DNA from: Deltaproteobacteria bacterium
GTDB lineage: Bacteria; Desulfobacterota; Desulfobacteria; Desulfobacterales; B30-G6
DNA length: 20,682 nucleotides
NCBI GenBank assembly: GCA_003647375.1
Contig: QMMS01000044.1
Location: 1-20,682, forward strand
Reading direction: 5' to 3'
A program made the translations under genes and the position numbers. The notes below the pieces were generated by a model. The model saw nothing but the letters and a program-made list of their open reading frames with translations. It was not told the origin of the DNA and did not search any database. Of this stretch, positions 6,456 through 13,090 are shown one piece after another (the stretch's first letter is position 1; every line of letters begins with the position of its first letter).

Positions 6456-8969
6456 ATGCCGAAGGCTGACATTCCTGTCGTCAAAAAATCACTGTTTTCA
6501 TGGATATTTCCCGGCAACGTCAAGTTGCAGCTGATGCTGCTGTTGATTATCACCATCATGGTGTTTGCCAGGGTGTTACCGCTCGAATTACAGAGAAGTA
6601 TCGTGAACGAAGCCATCAATCTAGGCAATATTGAAAAGTTGTTTATCTATTGTGGTATCTATTTAGTGGCTGTCGTTTTTGCCAGCGGCCTGAAGTATCT
6701 GACCAATGTGATTCAGACCTTGATTTCCGAGCGTACCACCGCTCGCATGAGAAAGGATCTCTACTATCATATATTGACGCTGCCATTGGGTTTCTTCAGA
6801 AAGACTCAGCCGGGCCTGGTGGTGAATGCCCTTACGACCGAGTTGACATTACCGGGGAACTTTGTGGGATTGTCCATCGCAGCACCCGTGACCAATCTAA
6901 TGACCTTGCTGGCCTTTGCCGGATATCTATTATGGTTGAACTGGTTGTTGGCGTTGGTATCGCTCAGTATCTACCCCATTGTCATTTTCCTCGTACCGAT
7001 GCTGCAAAAGCGCGTAAACCGAGCCAACAAGAAGCGGGTGGATGCATCCAGGAACTTTTCGTCCCGGATTGCCGAGTCGGTGTCCGGTATCCATGAAATT
7101 CAGGGCAATGGCGCCCATGCAATTGAAAATAGTAAATATGATAGAATCGTTGATAACCTGTTGAAAATAAGAATCGTCTGGAGTTTGTATCGGTTCGGCA
7201 TCAAATCTTTAAACGGCTTTTTTTCCAGCCTGGGACCTTTTCTGGTATTTATACTGGGTGGTTGGCTGGCCATTAAAGGGCAGTTGGAGCTAGGTGCACT
7301 GATGGCGTTTGTTTCCGCCCAGGAAAAGTTGTTTGATCCATGGAAAGAACTGATAGAGTTTTTTCAGGTATACAAGGACGGTTCTGTTATTTATACAAGG
7401 ACGATGGAAACTTTTGATGTGGAGCCTGACTTTGTTCTCGAAGCCGATGATCGGGAACCACTGGAACTGAGTGGAAGAATTGAGGCTAAGAACCTATCTT
7501 TTGTAACCGAGAGCGGTATCAGCCTGATCGACAACATCAATCTCTCACTGGAACAAGGTGAACACATGGCATTGGTGGGGTTTTCCGGCAGCGGTAAAAG
7601 TACCCTGGCAGCATGCCTGGGTCAGCTCTACAAGCATACCAGCGGGAAGATCCAGATTGGGGATCAGGATATTGCCGAACTTACCAAACGAGATATCGTG
7701 AATAATGTCGGTCTGGTTGCTCAAAACCCTTTTATATTCGATGGAAATATCGAGGAGAATATTCTGTATTCATGCGAGGCCAGACTGGGTAAAAGTGGGA
7801 AAGATGCCGGCGACAGCTTACCGACACTGGATGATATCATCGCGATACTTCATCAAACCGGTCTATTTGTGGATGTATTGCGGTTTGGTCTAAATACGGT
7901 TCTGGTGCATGATCACGATAAGGACCTGGTGGACACTCTCGTTCGTGTAAGAATGGCCTTCCAACAGACATTTGGTGAAGAGTTGGCCGATTATGTGGAG
8001 TTTTTCGACCAGGAGCGATATCTCCATTATTCCAGTATCGCTGAAAATTTGACCTTCGGCACGCCCAACCAGGCATCTTTTTCCGATTCAAATCTCTGTC
8101 GTAATCCCTATTTTCTTAAATTTCTGGATGAGGCGGATTTAACCCGTCCGTTGCTGAGTCTTGCTGTCGAACTGGTGAAACAGTCGGTGGATATTTTGAG
8201 AAATCTGCCGCAGGATGCCATTTTTTTCAATCAAAGCCCTATTCAACCGTCAGAGCTGGATGATCTCATTTTTTTGGTCGACACGATTAAAAAGAAACGG
8301 CTGCATGATTTTTCCGATATGGATCGTCAAAAATTCCTGGATATTGTGCTGCGTTTTATACCAGGTGTCCATAAAATGGTATCCATGCCACAGATGCTGG
8401 AAAGCCTTATCCTGGAAGGCCGGTCGCTATTTCGCAAAAAAATCATGGAAGATGATCCTGGCGTTTATACCTTTTACCATATGTCCGAATACATTTTTTC
8501 CCAAACAATTCTGAGCAATATCTTTTTTGGCAAAACCACCACGACCCATACAGCTGCACAGGAACGCATCGATCAGAGCATTATTCAGCTTCTTGTTGAA
8601 GAGGATCTTCTGGAGCGGATAATCGAAATAGGCATGCATTATGATGTGGGCAGTAAGGGGGACAATCTTTCGGGTGGGCAAAGGCAGAAACTGGCCATTG
8701 CAAGGGCTTTTCTAAAAAACCCCCGGATATTGATCATGGACGAGGCAACCTCGGCCCTGGACAATAGGTCTCAGGCACGAATTCTCAACCTTTTGGAGAC
8801 ACGCTGGAAGAAAAAGAGCACCTTGATTTCCGTGGTGCATCGCCTGGATACGATTCAAAACTTTGATAAGGTTGCGGTGATGAAGGCGGGAAAAATCCTT
8901 GAAATGGATACATACGACAACCTCATGGAACGGAAAGGAACGCTATATGAGCTCGTTGGAAACAAATAA
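6456..8969 (+). CDS. ABC exporter with a large insertion in its nucleotide-binding domain
   Basis: An 837-residue fused permease/ATPase half-transporter that would dimerise in the inner membrane. The membrane domain (about 20-300) has six predicted helices and the exporter-type 'SERTTARMRKDLYYHILTLP' intracellular loop. The ATPase has Walker A GFSGSGKST (375-383), Q-loop Q423, signature LSGGQ (738-742), Walker B ILIMDEA with catalytic E763, SALD (766-769) and H-loop H795, so it should hydrolyse ATP. The Q-loop to signature distance is about 315 residues, against roughly 70-80 in ordinary exporters, an insertion of about 240. The post-Q-loop motif appears three times (FDGNIEENILYS, HYSSIAENLTFG, FSQTILSNIFFG), suggesting internal duplication. 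The end overlaps the cNMP-domain gene by 23 bp. The exported substrate is unknown. Confidence 0.85.
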   Translation: MPKADIPVVKKSLFSWIFPGNVKLQLMLLLIITIMVFARVLPLELQRSIVNEAINLGNIEKLFIYCGIYLVAVVFASGLKYLTNVIQTLISERTTARMRKDLYYHILTLPLGFFRKTQPGLVVNALTTELTLPGNFVGLSIAAPVTNLMTLLAFAGYLLWLNWLLALVSLSIYPIVIFLVPMLQKRVNRANKKRVDASRNFSSRIAESVSGIHEIQGNGAHAIENSKYDRIVDNLLKIRIVWSLYRFGIKSLNGFFSSLGPFLVFILGGWLAIKGQLELGALMAFVSAQEKLFDPWKELIEFFQVYKDGSVIYTRTMETFDVEPDFVLEADDREPLELSGRIEAKNLSFVTESGISLIDNINLSLEQGEHMALVGFSGSGKSTLAACLGQLYKHTSGKIQIGDQDIAELTKRDIVNNVGLVAQNPFIFDGNIEENILYSCEARLGKSGKDAGDSLPTLDDIIAILHQTGLFVDVLRFGLNTVLVHDHDKDLVDTLVRVRMAFQQTFGEELADYVEFFDQERYLHYSSIAENLTFGTPNQASFSDSNLCRNPYFLKFLDEADLTRPLLSLAVELVKQSVDILRNLPQDAIFFNQSPIQPSELDDLIFLVDTIKKKRLHDFSDMDRQKFLDIVLRFIPGVHKMVSMPQMLESLILEGRSLFRKKIMEDDPGVYTFYHMSEYIFSQTILSNIFFGKTTTTHTAAQERIDQSIIQLLVEEDLLERIIEIGMHYDVGSKGDNLSGGQRQKLAIARAFLKNPRILIMDEATSALDNRSQARILNLLETRWKKKSTLISVVHRLDTIQNFDKVAVMKAGKILEMDTYDNLMERKGTLYELVGNK

Positions 8970-9471
8970 ACTGACTACAGCATGCGAGTTGGATCAGAAC
9001 CTCGAACTATTGAGACAAACGTATCTCTTCTCGGCTATCCCCCTGGAGACTTTGAAGGTGTTTGCCTATCTTTGCAGTAGAGAAAGATTCAAAGAAGGAG
9101 AGTACCTGTTTCGTCAGGGAGAGGACGACGGCCAGGCTTTTTATATTATCAGCGGCCTTGCTGTGCTGGAAAGAGAAGAGGAGGGTCTCATCGGGGAAAT
9201 TCGTCAATGTGGTGAAGAAGAATTCTTGGGAGGATTGTCCCTGATGGGCTCGATGCAGCGCTTGTTTTCTCTGAAGGCGGTATCGGAAATGAACTGTCTT
9301 ATTCTTGCCAGGGAAAAATTTTCGCGTACGTTGTCCCAGTTTCATGATCTCATGCCCAGTTTTTTCAAAGCGCTGGTGGGTGGTATCGACGGATGGGAAA
9401 AAGGATTTCTGTCAAGGCGCACAGATCAACGGGATGAATGCCTGCAGCATTTAGGTGTCAGCTTGCTATAG
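8947..9471 (+). CDS. Cyclic-nucleotide-binding-domain (CAP_ED) protein
   Basis: A 174-residue protein consisting mainly of one cNMP-binding fold. It has a leading helix (LRQTYLFSAIPLETLKVFAY), the strand 'RFKEGEYLFRQGEDDGQAFYIISG' (about residues 47-70), and a second half with GEEEFLGGLSLMGSMQRLFS. It has no DNA-binding domain, so it is probably a sensor or regulatory subunit, not a CRP-type regulator. In the phosphate-binding cassette the usual FGE(L/I) Glu is replaced by Gly (FLGGLSL), so classical cAMP or cGMP binding is doubtful. The ATG at 8947 overlaps the end of the ABC gene by 23 bp and has AAGGAA 6 bp upstream (8935-8940). This coupling suggests it works with the ABC transporter. Confidence 0.8.
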   Translation: MSSLETNKLTTACELDQNLELLRQTYLFSAIPLETLKVFAYLCSRERFKEGEYLFRQGEDDGQAFYIISGLAVLEREEEGLIGEIRQCGEEEFLGGLSLMGSMQRLFSLKAVSEMNCLILAREKFSRTLSQFHDLMPSFFKALVGGIDGWEKGFLSRRTDQRDECLQHLGVSLL

Positions 9472-9746
9472 GCAGGGCATCGATCACCGGTGGCAGATCA
9501 ATCTCATTAATTTTCGCTCTCTTACCATATTGAAAGAAAATGTCGAAATTCGATATTTCTTGTTCGAAATTCTGCGGTTCGTTTTGAACAAAGCTTTCGT
9601 TATTCTCATTGGGCGATAGGCCTCTTGGCTGAAATGCTGCCAACAGAAAAATATTGGTCCCGGGAGATCAGACCCTCGCTGTTGATATGAGACGGATGAT
9701 ATGTTACTTCTGTTCCAAAGATGTTATTTTGGGAAGGTGAAGGAAG
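9472..9746. other. Intergenic region with TTCGAAATT-rich sequence
   Basis: A 275-bp gap between the cNMP-domain gene and the RsbW-like gene. The middle contains repeated 'tcgaaattcgatatt', 'ttcgaaattctgcggttcg' and 'gttcgttttgaac' elements, resembling the TTCGAA-rich repeat at 14821-15025. I find no convincing gene here. The gap makes it possible that the kinase/STAS pair has its own promoter. Confidence 0.4.
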
Positions 9747-10175
9747 ATGGCCAAGAAATTTTATTCCTTTGAGCTGAAAAACGATCAGTCCGAGTTGGAG
9801 AGATTATGCCATAATTGTGAAGAGATAGGTCAATCTATCGGCATTTCGGACAAGTCCATGTTTGAAATGAATCTTGCCCTCGATGAACTGTTCACCAACA
9901 TTATTTCGTATGGCTTCCAGGATTGTCAGGAACATATCATCAAAGTAAGCATCACTGTTGAGGGAGATCAATTGCAGATGAGAATAGAGGACGATGGTGT
10001 TCCATTTAACCCCTTGGAGTCCGAAACGCCTGATATTCAGTGTGGTATCGAGGATTGCAAGATCGGTGGGTTGGGAATTCATCTCATTAAAAAACTGATG
10101 GACGATATTCAGTATCAAAGGGTTGCGGATAAAAATATTCTTGTTCTCAGACGAAAAATACGAAAAGAAGACTGA
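9747..10175 (+). CDS. RsbW-like anti-sigma factor / serine-protein kinase (HATPase_c_2)
   Basis: A 142-residue GHKL-fold ATPase of the RsbW/SpoIIAB class. The N-box is MNLALDELFTNIISYGF, with E47 and N51 as metal/ATP-binding positions. The G1 box is EDDGVPFNPLE (D82-D83-G84) and the G2 box is GGLGIHLIKKLMDD (about 108-120). Such proteins bind a target such as a sigma factor or enzyme and phosphorylate a partner STAS protein on Ser. The next gene encodes exactly such a STAS protein, 37 bp downstream. The ATG is preceded by a purine-rich GGAAGGTGAAGGAAG. No sigma factor or PP2C phosphatase is present in the window, so the output of the switch is unknown. Confidence 0.88.
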   Translation: MAKKFYSFELKNDQSELERLCHNCEEIGQSIGISDKSMFEMNLALDELFTNIISYGFQDCQEHIIKVSITVEGDQLQMRIEDDGVPFNPLESETPDIQCGIEDCKIGGLGIHLIKKLMDDIQYQRVADKNILVLRRKIRKED

Positions 10176-10212
10176 GGGATAGAACCTATAAAGTGGTTTT
10201 GGAGGTATGCCG

Positions 10213-10545
10213 ATGGAAATAATTGAAGAAAAGCAGGATGCTGTCAGTGTTTTCAAGCTTAACGGTCGACTCGATTCCAATACGTCCCAGGGCTTCGAAG
10301 AAAAGATCTTTTGTGCGATATCGGACGGATCGATACATATGGTAATCGATTTCAAAGATATCGATTATATTTCCAGTGCGGGACTACGCGTCATCTTAAA
10401 GGCGACCAAGGCACTCCACCGGGAGAAAGGCCAGATCATGCTTTGCTCCATGCAGGATTATGTGAAGGAAGTCTTTGAAATCGCCGGCTTCGATACGTTT
10501 CTGCCGATTGTGGGAAGTATGGATGAGGCGCTTAACGCATTTTAA
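10213..10545 (+). CDS. STAS-domain anti-anti-sigma factor (RsbV/SpoIIAA-like)
   Basis: A 110-residue single STAS domain. The opening 'VSVFKLNGRLDSNTSQGFEE' is typical, and the phosphorylation loop is DYISSAGLRVILKA, where one of the two serines is the expected target of the partner kinase. In the unphosphorylated state such proteins sequester the RsbW-like protein. The start is set at the second ATG (10213), 7 bp after a GGAGG at 10201-10205; the ATG at 10207 is only 1 bp from it. The gene forms a two-gene unit with the kinase at 9747 and lies downstream of the ABC and cNMP-domain genes on the same strand. Confidence 0.88.
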   Translation: MEIIEEKQDAVSVFKLNGRLDSNTSQGFEEKIFCAISDGSIHMVIDFKDIDYISSAGLRVILKATKALHREKGQIMLCSMQDYVKEVFEIAGFDTFLPIVGSMDEALNAF

Positions 10546-10559
10546 CTGCAAATGCTGTT

Positions 10560-10630
10560 TAGGCTTTTAGACTGTTAGACTGTAGGTTGTTAGGCTATAG
10601 ACTGTTAGACGCCTACAGCCTAATCACCTA
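10560..10630. repeat. TAGGCTGTAGACTG-type array, copy 2
   Basis: Degenerate units such as TAGACTGTTAGACTGTAGG repeat about five times, then turn into the inverted form GCCTACAGCCTAA. The array lies in the 99-bp gap between two convergent genes (STAS on the + strand, PqqD-like on the - strand), 14 bp after the STAS stop. This position fits a bidirectional terminator or an inert repeat insertion. Confidence 0.6.
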
Positions 10631-10644
10631 ATTTGTTTATAAAT

Positions 10645-11031
10645 TTATCCCTGTAAGCCAATCAACCCTCGTTTGCCCAGATTCCTGAGAAACTGTGTGA
10701 CGGCCACCTCTGCTTCCCGGCCTTCCAGTTGATGGGTTTCGGCAAAAGTGTCCACGATATCTCGAACCGATCGTTTCCCATCGATCATTTTCCAGACTTC
10801 GGTTCCCAGGCTGTCTAACTGCAGTTTCCTTGACCCAATCTGTGGAGAGGGTTCCTTGAACCGCTGGATCCATTTCGCTATCCAGGGCCGCATGGTGACG
10901 GGATAGCGGATGACGACAACCCCGGAGTTCAGGATTTCTTCAGAGCTTTCAATATTCTTGACAGGTATCAGGGTGAGTGCCTGACGTTTTGTCAATTGTG
11001 AAGTGGATGAATATTTATTCAGAAATTTCAT
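10645..11031 (-). CDS. PqqD-like peptide-chaperone family protein
   Basis: A 128-residue protein. Residues about 65-127 match the PqqD fold: 'RKLQLDSLGTEVWKMIDGKR', then SVRDIVDTFAETHQLEG and 'FLRNLGKRGLIGL'. PqqD domains bind precursor peptides and present them to radical SAM enzymes in RiPP pathways. The first 60 residues are extra and hold a short basic segment and a possible strand (GVVVIRYPVTMRPW). The gene starts 9 bp after the stop of the unknown gene at 11041-11919 and is the last member of a three-gene minus-strand operon. No radical SAM enzyme or precursor peptide is visible nearby, so a RiPP role is not shown. Confidence 0.75.
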   Translation of the reverse strand: MKFLNKYSSTSQLTKRQALTLIPVKNIESSEEILNSGVVVIRYPVTMRPWIAKWIQRFKEPSPQIGSRKLQLDSLGTEVWKMIDGKRSVRDIVDTFAETHQLEGREAEVAVTQFLRNLGKRGLIGLQG

Positions 11032-11040
11032 GAATCTATC

Positions 11041-11919
11041 TCAAACAGGATTTAGGCGATAATTCGCACAGATACTCATCATCATATTCGCGTCAATAGG
11101 CTTTTTGCTGTCTATGCGAATTCCCAGAATCCGATTTTTTTCGGCCACATGCCAAACGCGTACCCAATGAAAGGCCGGTTTTGGCTTGAACCGGTATAGC
11201 CAATTGTCCCTCCCGGAAATTATGTTTGATCGCCATTCTACAGCAGGGTGTTCAAGAAATGATGTCGTTACCAGGTTTTCCCGGTTAAATTCCAGGGCGT
11301 TTGCCGCAAATTGTGACAGATCGGTTTGCGACAGAAATGCAGATGCCGGCGCCCAGCGAAACAGCTTTACCGTTTGAAATCCATCGGTAAATGCAAGCTT
11401 GTAGTTGCCGGGCTTAAATTGATAATCGTTCAGTTGGAAGGTCCTGGGCAACAGGGCGTGTATATCGAACACAATCCATGCAGTTTGGTCATCGTTTCGG
11501 TGGTCTTGCAGACTTTTCAACGTTTTAAGGATTGCCTCACCGGTCATGTGGTCGGCTATATTGAAAACCTGGAACATGACGGCGGTCTTACAGGAAGGAC
11601 AGAACAGAATGGCGCCCCGCCCATTTTCGTCCCCCGACTGCCAGGAAAATCCCTTGGCGATAAAATTTGAAAGGGCGCTTTCCCAGGTGGGGGGCAGATG
11701 CCATTCTTCAAGGTTTTTGTCCGGATGGTGTTTTTGCTGAGCGATGAGTTTTTTTAGATGTGAGCGGTGGGAGAAATGACCCTTCACGGGCCCCCATTTG
11801 ATTTCCATGGCGGGGCCGGCATGATTGTCGAAAAGTAGATGCCGGGTGTCAATCCGGCCGAGTTCCCATGTGGATGGAACCGATAAGTGAATGCCATTCC
11901 AGGCGATTTTTTTCAGCAT
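11041..11919 (-). CDS. Uncharacterised protein encoded with PqqD-like gene
   Basis: A 292-residue soluble protein that I do not recognise. It opens with WNGIHLSVPSTWELGRIDTR and has a region containing FSWQSGDENGRGAILFCPSCKTAVMFQV, in which a single CPSC pair could be a metal or redox site. Later it has 'WIVFDIHALLPRTFQLNDYQ' and ends near GIRIDSKKPIDANMMMSICAN. There is no signal peptide and no membrane segment. The repeated 'lsvP.tWe' and 'hallP..F.l..y.f..G' phrases hint at two related beta-rich halves, but that is a guess. It lies 31 bp after the exported-protein gene and 9 bp before the PqqD-like gene, so the three are probably co-transcribed and functionally linked. Confidence 0.7.
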   Translation of the reverse strand: MLKKIAWNGIHLSVPSTWELGRIDTRHLLFDNHAGPAMEIKWGPVKGHFSHRSHLKKLIAQQKHHPDKNLEEWHLPPTWESALSNFIAKGFSWQSGDENGRGAILFCPSCKTAVMFQVFNIADHMTGEAILKTLKSLQDHRNDDQTAWIVFDIHALLPRTFQLNDYQFKPGNYKLAFTDGFQTVKLFRWAPASAFLSQTDLSQFAANALEFNRENLVTTSFLEHPAVEWRSNIISGRDNWLYRFKPKPAFHWVRVWHVAEKNRILGIRIDSKKPIDANMMMSICANYRLNPV

Positions 11920-11950
11920 TCCGGTTATTTATTCTGTTTAATTTGCCGGA

Positions 11951-12571
11951 TTACCTGGGCATAAAGAGATCCCACCCGGTCTGTTCGAGCTCAAGCTCCT
12001 GCGTTTCGGAGGCACTGCCGCCAGCCTGTTCCGCCGGCACCTTTTTCTTGTAACATTCCCAGTCCGATTCGAGTAGACTGGTCATGGTGAGCTTGATGGC
12101 ATTGCCTATTTTTTCTTCTTCATCCCTGGCATTGTGCTGCAGGATCAGGCTGATTTTATTGTTATCCTTATCCATGAATGACCATTTCCACCCGATGACG
12201 ATGTGAAAGGGGTCGCCCCTGTATTCGTCACTTTTGCCGAAGCGGTAATCGATGCGTTTTTTCAACTTTTTATAGAATGACTTGCTGCCGTCACTGTATT
12301 TGAGCTTTATCCGAACGACACGGTTTTGAGCGGCACAGGTGCCGTATGCGATGAGGCCGCTTTTAAACCCTTTTATGGGCCTTGTTTCAACTTCCCGGAT
12401 ACTCTCCATGTGTCGAATGGGAAGGGACGTATCCATTTGGACAAAATCGGCAAACTCGGCGATATCATGGCCCAGGATAAATGGCCCCAACTGGTGTGGG
12501 GTTTCCGCAAAGCTTGTTCCGGAAATTACCAGGAGGATGATGGCTACCCAGACAGTGTAATGAATCTTCAT
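11951..12571 (-). CDS. Exported hypothetical protein
   Basis: A 206-residue protein with a classical signal peptide: a short Lys-containing start, a hydrophobic core (VWVAIILLVISGTSFA) and likely cleavage after about residue 22. The mature part is mixed, with a basic segment (SKSFYKKLKKRIDYRFGKSD), an aromatic stretch GWKWSFMDKDNNKISLILQH and an acidic C-terminus. Two Cys (the TCAA and WECYK positions) could form a disulfide in the periplasm. I do not recognise the family. It is the first gene of the minus-strand operon with the unknown protein and the PqqD-like protein. A MITE-like element ends 22 bp before its start codon and may have replaced or supplied its promoter. Confidence 0.7.
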   Translation of the reverse strand: MKIHYTVWVAIILLVISGTSFAETPHQLGPFILGHDIAEFADFVQMDTSLPIRHMESIREVETRPIKGFKSGLIAYGTCAAQNRVVRIKLKYSDGSKSFYKKLKKRIDYRFGKSDEYRGDPFHIVIGWKWSFMDKDNNKISLILQHNARDEEEKIGNAIKLTMTSLLESDWECYKKKVPAEQAGGSASETQELELEQTGWDLFMPR

Positions 12572-12592
12572 GAGAGTTGTTCCCGTTTAGTT

Positions 12593-12737
12593 AGTGTCCA
12601 TCCATAAATGGTCTTTTCACGCCCTGCCGGTGTTGGGCGCCATGATTTAACTCCTCAAAATAGCACGCTATTCCTCCGGGTTAAATCTGACGCCCGCCTT
12701 GTCAGAACGCGAAAATCCCTATTTCTGGACGGACACT
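12593..12737. mobile_element. MITE-like element, 145 bp, with 4-bp target duplication
   Basis: The ends are inverted repeats: AGTGTCCATCCATAAATGG at the left and, read on the other strand, AGTGTCCGTCCAGAAATAG at the right, identical at 16 of the outer 19 positions. Flanking AGTT occurs at 12589-12592 and 12738-12741, a plausible target duplication. The interior is itself palindromic, with arms of the type GGCGyCA.GATTTAAC meeting around ATAGCACGCTAT. There is no coding capacity, so it would need a transposase supplied from elsewhere. Confidence 0.65.
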
Positions 12738-12837
12738 AGTTATTTGAACCGCAAAAGCGAGCGCATTCTTCGCAGCTTGCCGTGGAGTTCTTCATTTTTT
12801 TAAGATGACATTAACCCTGCGACCAAATAGCCAACCC

Positions 12838-12922
12838 CGTCATGCCGGACTTGATCCGGCATCCAGTGTTCTTCTGGATTCCCGCCCCCTTCCTGCGAAG
12901 GGGCAGGCACGCGGGAATGACA
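12838..12922. repeat. GTCATnCCGG...GGGAATGAC palindromic intergenic repeat
   Basis: It begins CGTCATGCCGGACTTGATCC and ends CGCGGGAATGACA, with an inner 'CCAG...CTGGATTCCCG' turn. This matches the widespread proteobacterial intergenic repeat of the type GTCATTCCCGCG...CTGGATTCCCGC...GGGAATGAC. It is non-coding and forms nested hairpins. Confidence 0.65.
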
Positions 12923-13001
12923 ACCCGCGGGTATTTATCCGCCGGAATAATATCCTTAACATAGGGCATAATACCCGTTTGTAAATATCAACCATCAACA
13001 G

Positions 13002-13084
13002 TAGGCTATAAGGTTGTAGACTATAGGCTGTAAGCTGCTAAATGCCTAATAGTCTATAGCCTAACAGGCTACAGCCTAATTGCC
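13002..13084. repeat. TAGGCTGTAGACTG-type hairpin array, copy 3
   Basis: Forward units (TAGGCTATAAGGTTGTAGAC, TATAGGCTGTAAGC) are followed by inverted units (GCCTAATAGTCTATAGCC, AACAGGCTACAGCCTAA), giving a long imperfect hairpin. It ends 6 bp from the stop codon of the UbiB-like gene. This is the same placement relative to a 3' end as copy 1. Confidence 0.65.
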
Positions 13085-13090
13085 TGCAAT

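Larger units (their letters stand above)
12742..13090. other. Intergenic region with repeats only
   Basis: Between the MITE-like element and the UbiB-like gene I see a remnant-like GC-rich segment (about 12745-12795), the palindromic repeat at 12838-12922 and the TAGGCTGTAG array at 13002-13084. No coding region is supported. Confidence 0.5.

Noticed and set aside
9458..9643. Minus-strand frame of 61 codons between the cNMP-domain and kinase genes
   Set aside because: It is built from TTCGAA-type repeat sequence, overlaps the end of the cNMP-domain gene and has no recognisable domain.
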